Of a stretch of 64,000 nt of DNA, positions 38,249-46,879 are shown one piece after another; position 1 is the first letter of the stretch; every line of letters begins with the position of its first letter. The notes under the pieces were generated by a model. The model ran no database searches and was not told the origin of the DNA. It saw only the letters and a list, made by a program, of their open reading frames with translations. The position numbers were made by a program, and so were the translations under genes. The stretch is from Sporisorium sorghi (taxonomy: Eukaryota > Basidiomycota > Ustilaginomycetes > Ustilaginales > Ustilaginaceae): assembly GCA_023212695.1 (NCBI GenBank), contig JALCCG010000007.1, positions 151,698 through 215,697 of the forward strand, read 5' to 3'.

Positions 38249-39202
38249 TTGGCTGATAAAACGGCAGAGAAACGACAGCAAATTCTCATCACTGCGATGC
38301 AGCTGTTTTCCGCGAAGGGCTCTTCGGTTACCTCCATGCAGGAAATCGCCGAAGTATGCGGGATGTCGAAAGGCAGCCTTTATCTTCATTTCAAGTCCAA
38401 AGAGGAACTGGAAAAGAGCATTTACGAGCATATCGCAAACCGGATTAAAGATGAGATCCTCCGTGTCGATCACGATCCGCTGCTTGAGCCTAAGGAGCAG
38501 CTGCGCAAGCAGACGGAAGTGCTTCTTGTCCATTTTCTGGAGATCCGGGAATATCTCCTGAAGCAGTTCCATGATCAGATGCCGGGGAAACCGCCTATTG
38601 ACAAGGAAAACATGCGGCAGGAAATGCTCGCTGCATTGCAGTGGTTTAACAATAAGCTCAAAAGCATTTATGGACCGGACGTAGAGCCTTATACGATGGA
38701 GATTGGCATGTTTATGGCCAGCATGCTGGGTTCGTATATTCGCTTCCTGTTCATGCCAGGGTTTCATTTGAATGTGGGAATCACTGCAGACCACCAGATC
38801 CAGCTGCTCGATGATATTGTAAACAGCATTCTGCGCAGACGTCCCGAACCTCTGATTCCGATGGAGGCGATTGGGCAATTGAGTCAGTTATGCCAGACCG
38901 ACATTCGTACAACCCGTCACCCGCTTATCGTCATTAAAGCAATGAAAAATGAACTGAAGAAGAGTACGGTAGAGACGGAAGTCCGGGAAGATGCTATGGA
39001 GTCGCTCAATATTATGGAGAAAGAGCTGCTTGGCCTCCAGCCCAGCAGGGCCGTTCTAAAGGGAATGCTTGCTAACCTGGAGGGGATCGAGGACCTGGAG
39101 GCACTGTATACCGAGCTCAAGGGCACCATTGTTACCGTGCTGGAAAGCTATCTTACCCCTGGTGGAATTATGCAGGGAAACGGGTCGAAGTTAGAGACAT
39201 AG
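38249..39202 (+). CDS. TetR-family regulator of the RND pump, with long C-terminal extension
   Basis: The N-terminal TetR helix-turn-helix (residues about 8-55, RQQILITAMQLFSAKGSSVTSMQEIAEVCGMSKGSLYLHF in part) and a normal ligand domain to about residue 200 are followed by roughly 110 extra residues, mostly helical and charged (HPLIVIKAMKNELKKSTVETEV..., LEGIEDLEALYTELKG). At 317 aa it is much longer than the ~200-aa norm. TTG 38249 has GAGGTGA eight bases upstream. The RND gene starts 31 bp after its stop, and a perfect palindrome lies upstream, so it likely controls itself and the pump. Confidence 0.9.
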   Translation: MADKTAEKRQQILITAMQLFSAKGSSVTSMQEIAEVCGMSKGSLYLHFKSKEELEKSIYEHIANRIKDEILRVDHDPLLEPKEQLRKQTEVLLVHFLEIREYLLKQFHDQMPGKPPIDKENMRQEMLAALQWFNNKLKSIYGPDVEPYTMEIGMFMASMLGSYIRFLFMPGFHLNVGITADHQIQLLDDIVNSILRRRPEPLIPMEAIGQLSQLCQTDIRTTRHPLIVIKAMKNELKKSTVETEVREDAMESLNIMEKELLGLQPSRAVLKGMLANLEGIEDLEALYTELKGTIVTVLESYLTPGGIMQGNGSKLET

Positions 39203-39233
39203 CGTTATTTTGGAGAGGAGAGAGAATCACCTA

Positions 39234-42200
39234 ATGAAAGGAATTATCAATTTTTCGCTGCGCAACAAGTTTGCGATCTGGCTGCTGACCATCATCGTCA
39301 GCTTTGGTGGATTGTACAGTGGACTGACAATGAAACAAGAAACCATTCCGGATATTAACGTCCCATTCTTAAGCGTCACCGCCATCTATCCGGGTGCAGC
39401 TCCTGAAGGAGTTGTAGAGGATGTAACCAAACCGCTTGAGACAAGACTGAGAAATATCGACGGCGTAAAAACCGTAACCTCCACTTCCATGGAGAATGCA
39501 GCCAACGTGATGGTTGAATTTGATTATGGTAGTGATCTGGACAACGCTACAGCAGCTGTTCGGGAAGCAATCAATGAAGTCAAGCTGCCTGAGGATGCTC
39601 AGAAACCTACCATATCCAAATTCAGCATGAGCTCCATGCCGGTTGTCTCCTTGAGTATATCGAACAAAGACAACATGGCACTGGATGAATTAACCCGTAT
39701 CACAGAGAATGACATTGTACCCGAGCTCGAAGATTTGGATGGGGTTGCTTCCATTCAGGTAGCCGGACAATTTGTTAATGAAGTCCAACTGAAATTTAAC
39801 CAGGACAAAATGAACGAGCTTGGCCTGACCGAAGATACCGTTAAAGGCATCGTGCAGGGTTCAGCGCTGTATGTTCCGCTCGGTATGTTCGAAATGGAAA
39901 AATCCCAAAAGGCCGTAGCCATTGATGGCGGCATCATCGGCATTGACGATCTGAAGAATATCGCCATTCCTGTTATTCCAGGCGGAGGCGGTGCCGATGC
40001 ATCTGCCGGAGCTGGCGCTCCTGGTGCTGGTGCAGCTCAACAGCAGCAACCTCCTGGCGATGCGGCTGGGGCTGCAGGTCAGCAGGGAGCTCCCGGTGCT
40101 GATGCCAGTGCTGGTGGACAGAATGGCGCTCCATCCGCTCCCACCGGCATTCCAACCGTAAAACTCAGCGAGATTGCCAAGATTGAAGTTATCGGAACCT
40201 CGGAATCCATCTCCCGCACCAACGGGAAGGAATCCATCGGTATCCAAATCGTTAAGGCGAACGATGCCAACACGGTTGACGTTGTTAATCAGGTAAAAGA
40301 CAAGGCAGAGGAATTGAAAGGCCTATTCCCTGGCATGGATCTGACCATCATGCTGGATCAAGGCAAACCGATCGAGGACTCCGTTCATACCATGCTCTCC
40401 AAGGCATTGTTCGGTGCATTATTTGCTGTTCTGATCATCATGATCTTCCTGCGCAATATCCGTTCGACCATCATATCGATCATTTCCATCCCGTTATCCT
40501 TGTTGATTGCGGTACTGTGCTTGAAGCAAATGGATATTACCCTGAATATGATGTCACTCGGTGCCATGACCGTTGCCATCGGCCGGGTTGTCGATGATTC
40601 GATTGTTGTTATCGAGAATATCTACCGGCGCATGTCCCTCTCGACCGAAAAACTGACAGGCCGAGAGCTCATTAGTGCCGCTACACGTGAAATGTTTGTT
40701 CCCATCATGTCTTCCACCATCGTAACCATCGCGGTATTCCTGCCGCTTACACTGGTTAGCGGTATGGTCGGCGAGCTGTTCATGCCATTCGCATTGACGA
40801 TGGTCTTCGCGCTGCTGGCTTCCCTGGTCGTGGCGGTTACGCTTGTACCTGCTATGGCGCACAGCCTGTTCCGCAAAGGCTTGAAGAACAAGCATGATCA
40901 TGAGGAGAAGCCGGGCGCAATGGCCCGCGGCTATCGTTCGATCCTGAAATGGACTCTGAATCACAAAGCCATTACATTCCTGGCAGCCATCGTGCTGTTG
41001 GTAGGAAGCTTGTTCCTGACCAAGTATCTGGGGGTTAGCTTCATCCCGGAACAAGAAGACAAATACGCAATGGTGACCTACTCTCCTGAACCTGGCGTTA
41101 TGCTGGAGGATGTAGAGGAACGTGCACTAAAAGCCGAGAAGCTGATTCTGGATCAACCTGGCGTACAGACAATGCAGTACTCCATCGGCGGAAGCAATCC
41201 GCTTGGAATGGGCTCCGCTAATTCCGGATTGTTCTACATTATGTACGATCCGGACACGAAAAACTTCGAAGATGTCAAAACGGCACTTATCGAGGATCTA
41301 GCCAAGGAAGTTCCGGATGGCACCTGGTCCAATATGGACATGGCGGCCGGCGGATTCGGAGGCAGCCAATTGACGGTTAACGTCTTCGGCGACTCCCTGG
41401 AGCAGATCAAGCCTGTAGCTGATCAAATTGCCGAGCTTGCGAACAAGGATACCGCTACCTTCGACAATGCGGAGACCAGTTTATCCGAGTCATTTGAGCA
41501 GTACACGCTGGTTGCCGATCAAGAGAAGTTAAGCTCTCTTGGCCTCACAGCCGGACAATTGGCTATGAAGCTGGCACCCGTACGGGAGCGTCCAGTCTTG
41601 ACGGAAATTAAGATTGAGGACAAAACTTACAATGTTTACATTGAAACCGACAGCAAAACCTATAAGAGCATTAAAGAAATTGAAGACGAAACGGTAACGT
41701 CTCCACTCGGTATGGAAGTACCGATCAAGGATGTAGCCAAAGTTGAAAAAGGAACCACGCCTGACTCCATTACACGCATCGATGGTAAAATGGTTGTGAG
41801 TGTCACAGCCGATATCCTGTCCAGCGATGTAGGCTCGGCTTCCACCAATCTGGAATCCGAAGTCAGCAAACTTGAGCTTCCAGACGGGGTATCCGTAGAG
41901 TTCGGAGGCGTTACCGAGCAAATCAATGAAACCTTCGGACAGCTTGGACTCGCCATGCTGGCGGCCATTGCTATTGTATACTTTGTACTCGTGGTGACGT
42001 TTGGCGGGGGTCTTGCACCATTTGCCATCCTGTTCTCACTGCCATTCATCGTCATCGGTGCCATTATCGGCCTGCTCATCACAGGCGAGACACTGAACGT
42101 ATCTGCTCTCATGGGCGTACTCATGTTGATTGGTATCGTAGTCACGAACGCAATTGTATTGATCGACCGTGTTATCCACATGGAACGCGAAGGAATGAGC

Positions 42201-42446
42201 ACTCGCGAAGCCTTGCTCGAAGCCGGTGCAACCCGTCTTCGTCCAATCCTGATGACGGCACTGGCCACCATCGGTGCGCTGCTGCCTCTCGTATTCGGTT
42301 GGGAGAACAGCGCGGGTATCATCTCACGCGGGCTCGGCATAACCGTTATCGGCGGTCTGATCAGTTCGACGCTGCTCACACTCGTTGTTGTACCTATCGT
42401 GTATGAGTTCCTGATGAAGTTCAGCAAGAAAAGAATCGAAGATTAA
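39234..42446 (+). CDS. RND-family efflux transporter (SwrC/YerP-like)
   Basis: Large proton-driven exporter (1070 aa, 12 helices, two big external loops) of the AcrB/HAE family as found in Gram-positives; B. subtilis SwrC (YerP) confers surfactin resistance. Helix 4 shows GAMTVAIGRVVDDSIVVIENIYRRM (in part) with the proton-relay Asp pair, and the second half repeats the topology (LMLIGIVVTNAIVLIDRV). An unusual Ala/Gly/Gln/Pro-rich insertion of about 50 residues sits in the first external loop (residues about 250-303). ATG 39234 is preferred; a TTG at 39210 also opens the frame. No adaptor or outer-membrane partner is present, as expected. Confidence 0.93.
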   Translation: MKGIINFSLRNKFAIWLLTIIVSFGGLYSGLTMKQETIPDINVPFLSVTAIYPGAAPEGVVEDVTKPLETRLRNIDGVKTVTSTSMENAANVMVEFDYGSDLDNATAAVREAINEVKLPEDAQKPTISKFSMSSMPVVSLSISNKDNMALDELTRITENDIVPELEDLDGVASIQVAGQFVNEVQLKFNQDKMNELGLTEDTVKGIVQGSALYVPLGMFEMEKSQKAVAIDGGIIGIDDLKNIAIPVIPGGGGADASAGAGAPGAGAAQQQQPPGDAAGAAGQQGAPGADASAGGQNGAPSAPTGIPTVKLSEIAKIEVIGTSESISRTNGKESIGIQIVKANDANTVDVVNQVKDKAEELKGLFPGMDLTIMLDQGKPIEDSVHTMLSKALFGALFAVLIIMIFLRNIRSTIISIISIPLSLLIAVLCLKQMDITLNMMSLGAMTVAIGRVVDDSIVVIENIYRRMSLSTEKLTGRELISAATREMFVPIMSSTIVTIAVFLPLTLVSGMVGELFMPFALTMVFALLASLVVAVTLVPAMAHSLFRKGLKNKHDHEEKPGAMARGYRSILKWTLNHKAITFLAAIVLLVGSLFLTKYLGVSFIPEQEDKYAMVTYSPEPGVMLEDVEERALKAEKLILDQPGVQTMQYSIGGSNPLGMGSANSGLFYIMYDPDTKNFEDVKTALIEDLAKEVPDGTWSNMDMAAGGFGGSQLTVNVFGDSLEQIKPVADQIAELANKDTATFDNAETSLSESFEQYTLVADQEKLSSLGLTAGQLAMKLAPVRERPVLTEIKIEDKTYNVYIETDSKTYKSIKEIEDETVTSPLGMEVPIKDVAKVEKGTTPDSITRIDGKMVVSVTADILSSDVGSASTNLESEVSKLELPDGVSVEFGGVTEQINETFGQLGLAMLAAIAIVYFVLVVTFGGGLAPFAILFSLPFIVIGAIIGLLITGETLNVSALMGVLMLIGIVVTNAIVLIDRVIHMEREGMSTREALLEAGATRLRPILMTALATIGALLPLVFGWENSAGIISRGLGITVIGGLISSTLLTLVVVPIVYEFLMKFSKKRIED

Positions 42447-42459
42447 TCCGATATAACAC

Positions 42460-42500
42460 AAAAGCCCCGGCCTCCTATTTAGGAGACCGGGGCTTTGTTT
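42460..42500. terminator. Bidirectional terminator between the RND and TorD-like genes
   Basis: AAAGCCCCGG-CTCC-TATTTA-GGAG-CCGGGGCTTT followed on the plus strand by GTTTTTG. A very strong stem serving the convergent genes. Confidence 0.9.
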
Positions 42501-42541
42501 TTGTAGATGACTACGATTCGCATGTTTTCTTATCTGCTGCT

Positions 42542-43219
42542 CTAATGCACCATTACAGCTTCCCTAGATTGCTTCCACGTCTTCAGCATGTTCAGATCCT
42601 GTGCGAGGAACTCCTCGAGCAGACTGAATAATGCCTGATACAGCGGACTCTCCGTAGAACCTTTCAGATCCTTGCAGAGAGAGGGCACCCATGACAACAG
42701 ATGCTCTTCCAGAAACTTCTCCTGAACCTGCATTAATTGCAGCATGCTGTGTTCACAATACGTATTGTTCAGCATACGGTCATGAAGCAGTGTCATAAAT
42801 TCCAGTTCGAGGGCTATATGATCGTCCGCTTCGCCATGCAGTTTATTGAATGCTACACCAGCGGATGCATAACACTCGGCCAAATCCTGAGCGCATCCAT
42901 CCTGGGTATAATGGGACTCAGCGGCCTGACGCTGTTTGGTCTGCTCAAGCAGTCGGCGGTATTCCGCCTCTTCATACTCGCAAATCCGAACCAATTCCTC
43001 AGGCGAGCGTCCGCACAAATATTTCATCAGGTCTGAACCTGCCTTCGAACACTCCGCAGCCTTGCTAATTCCGCTTCCGCGGCTCCATTCTGCAATCATA
43101 GACAAGCTGGGCCAGTTGCCCAAAAAATCAATCAGCAGCTCATAAACCGTTCCCCGGTTTTCAAGCCACCTGTGACAGACGTCAGGTACCTCCAAAGTTT
43201 GAACAGGTGATATCCCCAT
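42542..43219 (-). CDS. TorD/DmsD-family molybdoenzyme chaperone
   Basis: All-helical chaperone-like protein (225 aa) of the TorD family, which binds the twin-arginine leader or apo-form of molybdopterin enzymes during cofactor insertion. The family signature is ADDHIALELEFMTLLHDRM near residue 140, followed by the EEHLLSWVPSLCKDL helix typical of TorD/NarJ-like proteins. ATG 43219 has AGGAGG six bases upstream. It stands alone, divergent from moaA, with a promoter carrying an Fnr-type box. No molybdoenzyme subunit is nearby, so the client is unknown. Confidence 0.82.
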   Translation of the reverse strand: MGISPVQTLEVPDVCHRWLENRGTVYELLIDFLGNWPSLSMIAEWSRGSGISKAAECSKAGSDLMKYLCGRSPEELVRICEYEEAEYRRLLEQTKQRQAAESHYTQDGCAQDLAECYASAGVAFNKLHGEADDHIALELEFMTLLHDRMLNNTYCEHSMLQLMQVQEKFLEEHLLSWVPSLCKDLKGSTESPLYQALFSLLEEFLAQDLNMLKTWKQSREAVMVH

Positions 43220-43404
43220 ATCGAACCTCCTACTTTGTAACCTCTCTTGTTGGATGTGATATCCTTGACAGTATATCTTAGATGAACGTCTAATGAAAGC
43301 AGTTTGAAATGATTTCCGAAAATTTCGGAAAAATAAGGAAACTTCCGGAAATCTAGAATGTCACTACTCGCTTTCAAGGGGAGAAAGCTTTTGTCCACAG
43401 GTTC

Positions 43405-43410
43405 AATATA
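43405..43410 (-). promoter_or_regulatory. -10 element of the Fnr-type promoter for the TorD-like gene
   Basis: Minus-strand TATATT. The predicted start (about 43398) lies 41.5 bp from the centre of the TGTGA-N6-TCACA box, the standard class II activation distance for Fnr/CRP proteins. No good -35 is present, as expected for an activator-dependent promoter. Confidence 0.55.
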
Positions 43411-43418
43411 CATGATTT

Positions 43419-43432
43419 CGAAAGCGTTTTCT
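43419..43432. promoter_or_regulatory. cre-like site beside the Fnr box
   Basis: CGAAAGCGTTTTCT resembles the CcpA site consensus (TGwnAnCGnTnwCA) except at the outer positions. It lies between the -10 and the Fnr box of the TorD-like gene, where CcpA binding would repress. Confidence 0.35.
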
Positions 43433-43447
43433 GTGATACTTGTCACA
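43432..43447. promoter_or_regulatory. Fnr/CRP-type box in the torD-moaA divergent region
   Basis: TGTGATACTTGTCACA: perfect TGTGA-N6-TCACA, the Bacillus/Paenibacillus Fnr consensus. Spacing favours activation of the TorD-like gene on the minus strand rather than moaA. Confidence 0.7.
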
Positions 43448-43501
43448 AAATCACGACCATCTGCCTGCAGCTTGTCCGCCGGGAGGGACCTAAATGTCGC
43501 A

Positions 43502-43530
43502 TTGACTCCGATTCAGGGAATAGCTACAAT
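43502..43530 (+). promoter_or_regulatory. SigA promoter of moaA
   Basis: TTGACT (43502-43507), 17 bases, TACAAT (43525-43530). Near-consensus; predicted leader about 26 nt, too short for a riboswitch. Confidence 0.75.
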
Positions 43531-43562
43531 GTGACCATGTATGCTACGAAAGGGGGATTTCC

Positions 43563-44567
43563 ATGATTGAACCGCTTAAAGACTCTTTCGGTCGGGTCCA
43601 TGATTATATTCGTATCTCGGTGACGGACCGATGCAATCTGCGTTGTGTCTATTGTATGCCGGAAGAAGGAATGGAATTCCAACCTCACGATCAGATTATG
43701 AGTTACGAAGAGATCGCCGCGATCCTCCGCGTTCTTGCCCCCATGGGCGTATCCAAAGTACGTCTTACCGGCGGTGAGCCGCTCGTGCGCAAGGATCTGG
43801 AGAACTTAGTCCATATGATTGCTTCCATAGAAGAAATTCAAGATATATCCCTCACAACCAACGGGATCATGCTGCCATCAAAAGCCCGGCTTCTTAAGGA
43901 AGCAGGACTCACGCGAATCAACATCAGTCTGGATTCGCTTCACGAGGAGCGTTATGCACGCATTACGCGCGGCGGCCATGTGTCTAAAGTGCTGGAAGGC
44001 ATCGAAGCAGCCTATGAAGCCGGCCTGGATCCCATCAAGCTGAACATGGTGCTGATGAAGGGCTTTAACGAAGATGAGATCCGCGATTTCATCGCCATGA
44101 CACTCGATCGTCCTTTACATGTCCGCTTTATTGAATATATGCCGATTGGTCAAGCATCCGATGCCTGGCGCGATTCGTACCTGCCACTAAGCCGAGTATC
44201 CGAAGTGTGTCAGGAGGCCGGATGGAGCATCCAGGAAGAGCAGGGTCCATCCGGCAACGGGCCCTCCCGCAACATGAAGGTTGTCGGAGCTACAGGAACG
44301 TTTGGCTTGATCCATCCGGTCAGCGACCATTTCTGCGACTCCTGCAACCGACTCAGGCTGACTGCAGACGGCCATATCAAGGCTTGTCTGTACTGGTCCG
44401 ACGAGTTTAACGTGCGCCGCGTCATCGATGATCCCCAGGCGGTTGCGAACCTGTTCCGGAAAGCGCTGGGTGCAAAGCCGCTGAATCATGAAATGGCACT
44501 GGCACTTGAGAAAAAAGCACAGAGCCACACCCCCACTGTGCGGCGCATGTCGCAGATCGGCGGCTAG
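43563..44567 (+). CDS. moaA: GTP 3',8-cyclase MoaA (molybdenum cofactor biosynthesis)
   Basis: Radical SAM enzyme (334 aa) that with MoaC turns GTP into cyclic pyranopterin monophosphate. The N-terminal 4Fe-4S cluster motif is CNLRCVYC, the SAM GGEP motif is [12 protein letters not shown], the C-terminal cluster cysteines are in [21 protein letters not shown], and the protein ends in the conserved GG needed for activity (SQIGG). ATG 43563 follows AAAGGGGG. mobA is convergent downstream; moaC and other moa genes are not in the window. Confidence 0.97.
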   Translation: MIEPLKDSFGRVHDYIRISVTDRCNLRCVYCMPEEGMEFQPHDQIMSYEEIAAILRVLAPMGVSKVRLTGGEPLVRKDLENLVHMIASIEEIQDISLTTNGIMLPSKARLLKEAGLTRINISLDSLHEERYARITRGGHVSKVLEGIEAAYEAGLDPIKLNMVLMKGFNEDEIRDFIAMTLDRPLHVRFIEYMPIGQASDAWRDSYLPLSRVSEVCQEAGWSIQEEQGPSGNGPSRNMKVVGATGTFGLIHPVSDHFCDSCNRLRLTADGHIKACLYWSDEFNVRRVIDDPQAVANLFRKALGAKPLNHEMALALEKKAQSHTPTVRRMSQIGG

Positions 44568-44638
44568 CCCTCTGCGAGCTGTAAGCGAGCGGAAGACAGA
44601 TTGTATTTTAGGCTCAATAAACATAGAAGTAAATAAGC

Positions 44639-44675
44639 AACCCCCGCCAGCATCCAACGGGCGGGGGTGTTTTTT
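44639..44675. terminator. Terminator after moaA
   Basis: ACCCCCGCC, loop, GGGCGGGGGT, then GTTTTTT on the plus strand. It overlaps the stop of the convergent mobA. Confidence 0.88.
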
Positions 44676-45312
44676 AGGATGAGGAAAACCCTCTTGCTGC
44701 CTCATAATCATCCGGCGTATTCATATTGAATAAGACCTTTCGCGGATCAAGACCTGTCATGTGCTCTAATTGCTCTTCGTTCACGTATACAGCCTTTAGC
44801 TCCTCCACCCATTCGACCATGCGGTACTGTTCCGCCTGAAGCTTTCGTTCGAGACTCGTCATAACTTCCCTGCGATATACCGCCAGCAGCGGGTGCATTC
44901 TCCCTTGAACAACCGGGATTACGGCCTCTACCGTGTCCTGCGTAATCGCCAGATTCAGCAGTCCCTGAAGAAACTGCTCGTGAATAAACGGCATGTCGCA
45001 TGCTGCAACCACATTCCATGGAGTATTCGACGCCCCAAGTGCTGCATGAAGACCCGCCATGGGGCCCTTCCCCGCGTGGATATCCAGAACGCATTCCACT
45101 CCCAAAAAATGATAGGATTTCGGATCGTTGGTCGATATGATCACCCGGCTGCTCACTTTGCCTATAGCCTGTACCGCCCGCTCGATCATACTCGCTTCTC
45201 CCATAGGCAGAAGGGCTTTGTTCCTCCCCATCCTCCGGGAGGCTCCTCCTGCAAGCACGATGCCCGTCACCGAAGCGGATGGCAGATTGACGACGACGGT
45301 TTGACCACTCAT
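44674..45312 (-). CDS. mobA: Molybdenum cofactor guanylyltransferase MobA
   Basis: Adds GMP to molybdopterin to form the guanine dinucleotide cofactor used by DMSO-reductase-family enzymes. The nucleotidyltransferase signature LAGGASRRMGRNKALLPMG lies near residue 20 and the metal-binding Asp in VVAACDMPFIHEQFL near residue 97. ATG 45312 (212 aa) is preferred; GTG 45324 also opens the frame. Convergent with moaA and beside a TorD-type chaperone, consistent with an MGD-dependent enzyme elsewhere in the genome. Confidence 0.93.
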   Translation of the reverse strand: MSGQTVVVNLPSASVTGIVLAGGASRRMGRNKALLPMGEASMIERAVQAIGKVSSRVIISTNDPKSYHFLGVECVLDIHAGKGPMAGLHAALGASNTPWNVVAACDMPFIHEQFLQGLLNLAITQDTVEAVIPVVQGRMHPLLAVYRREVMTSLERKLQAEQYRMVEWVEELKAVYVNEEQLEHMTGLDPRKVLFNMNTPDDYEAARGFSSS

Positions 45313-45500
45313 TCGTTTCACCACACTTTCTTAACACGTTGTAAAAACATCATTCAGTCTATGGGATAATAACCAGATAAATGGAAAATTATTTAAAAGA
45401 TGGTTTGTATCCCTTTTCAATGCGTGATACATTGAAAGGAAAGCGGCTTTTTTGGACGCCGTTATTTTTGATTGTATTCGGTTTGAAAGGAATGACCTAC

Positions 45501-46724
45501 TTGCGGAATATGGACAATGCTCAACCTTCGCTGACATCGCTCAAGCTGTTCAACTTCTTCATTTACGGAACCATGGTCATCTTCACCGGTTTCTTTCAGC
45601 TGTATTTGCAAGATATCGGCATGAGCAAAATTGAGATCGGCAGCCTGATGGCCATCGCGCCATTTGTGTCCATCTTTGCAAATCCTTTCTGGGGATTCTG
45701 GAGTGATCGGGCGGCAAACATCAAACGCGTGCTTCTGATCATGATGACCGGTACACTGCTGCTGGTTCAGTTTGTATTTCAAGCGAATACCTACGCAATG
45801 ATATACATGACGATGATCTTCTTTTATTTTTTCCAGACTCCGATGTTCTCGCAGACGAATTCACTGATTCTAACCTATATTGATGGAACGCAGCAGAAAT
45901 TCGGCTCTTTTCGGCTATGGGGCTCCCTGGGATGGGCCTTGACAGCAATTGTCGCAGGACCAGTAATCGATCAGCTCGGATCCGGACGCATCTCCATTGT
46001 GTTCTCGATCATGCTGCTCGTGGCGGCCTTGTTCATGTTCACACTGCCCTCCATTCAGAAAACAACAGCATCGGCAACCGTCAACCTAAGAGGACTTACC
46101 CGACTGTTCCTGAATCCCCATTTTGTCTGGTTCATTCTGTTAGGCATCATGGTATCCATCCCGAACACGGCCAATAATACCTTTATGTCCTTATACATTC
46201 TGGAGCTTGGCGGCACCAAACAGATGGTCGGTCTTGCAATCTTCCTCTCATCGATATTTGAAGTGGCGATCTTCATTCTGTTTGACCGCTTCCTGAAGCG
46301 GAAGATCAATGTGCTGGTCGGCTGCCTGACCATTGTCAGCCTGCTCTTCGCGCTCCGCTGGCTGCTTATGGCGGAAGCCAATGGCCCGCTGGAGGTAGCC
46401 TTCATCCAGCTTCTGCACTGCGTAACCTTTGGCGGATATTTCTATGTCGGCGTACAGCTCACGATGCTGTTTGTTCCGACGCCTTACCGGGCATCCGGAC
46501 AAGCGATCTACACCTTAAGCTGGAGCGGCATCTCCGGCGTCATCGGCGGTTTGGCCGGCGGCTGGATGTTCCAGAACTTCGGGGCGCAGATCATGTACCG
46601 AACCGGCATGATGCTTGCCATTGTGGGTGCCATCGGTTTTGGCTGGATGTGGTACAACCTGCGCAAGCATGGTTACCAGCCGCTGCACCCGGATGATGAG
46701 GCTGAGGGATACACTGCGAATTAG
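45501..46724 (+). CDS. MFS transporter (MFS_1-like/PucC-HcaT type)
   Basis: Twelve-helix major facilitator protein of about 407 aa. After a short N-terminus (MDNAQPSLTSLKLFNFFIYG) the first helices carry the GxLxDRxGxK-like loop as WGFWSDRAANIKRV between helices 2 and 3. Overall pattern is that of the MFS_1-like group containing nucleoside and phenylpropionate transporters; the substrate cannot be told. TTG 45501 has AAAGGA nine bases upstream; ATG 45510 is the alternative. The frame opens at 45381, but that start has no SD. Monocistronic, with a strong terminator. Confidence 0.85.
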   Translation: MRNMDNAQPSLTSLKLFNFFIYGTMVIFTGFFQLYLQDIGMSKIEIGSLMAIAPFVSIFANPFWGFWSDRAANIKRVLLIMMTGTLLLVQFVFQANTYAMIYMTMIFFYFFQTPMFSQTNSLILTYIDGTQQKFGSFRLWGSLGWALTAIVAGPVIDQLGSGRISIVFSIMLLVAALFMFTLPSIQKTTASATVNLRGLTRLFLNPHFVWFILLGIMVSIPNTANNTFMSLYILELGGTKQMVGLAIFLSSIFEVAIFILFDRFLKRKINVLVGCLTIVSLLFALRWLLMAEANGPLEVAFIQLLHCVTFGGYFYVGVQLTMLFVPTPYRASGQAIYTLSWSGISGVIGGLAGGWMFQNFGAQIMYRTGMMLAIVGAIGFGWMWYNLRKHGYQPLHPDDEAEGYTAN

Positions 46725-46763
46725 ATCGACTTGAATGTATGCCAGACTAACTACCGTAAATAT

Positions 46764-46809
46764 AACAAGACTCGAATGACTCCCGTGCGGGAGCCTTCGA
46801 GTCTTGTTT
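46764..46809. terminator. Terminator between the MFS gene and glnS
   Basis: AACAAGACTCGAA, inner GACTCCC/GGGAGCC stem, TTCGAGTCTTGTTT. Long symmetrical hairpin in a convergent gap, likely working in both directions. Confidence 0.85.
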
Positions 46810-46879
46810 ATGTTATGGGGAGCATGAAAGACATCAGCAGCCTCTGTCCATGATCCTTTTGTTCATTCTACGAGCCTTC

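Noticed and set aside
43278..43293. TTAGA-N6-TCTAA palindrome
   Set aside because: Short arms and no copy elsewhere in the window; too weak to call an operator.
43265..43294. TTGACA-N18-TCTAAT promoter-like sequence on the plus strand
   Set aside because: Good boxes, but it lies in the leader of the divergent TorD-like gene; the promoter at 43502 is better placed for moaA.
43295..43562. Molybdenum cofactor riboswitch before moaA
   Set aside because: A promoter at 43502-43530 gives a leader of only about 26 nt, and the motif was not recognised further upstream.
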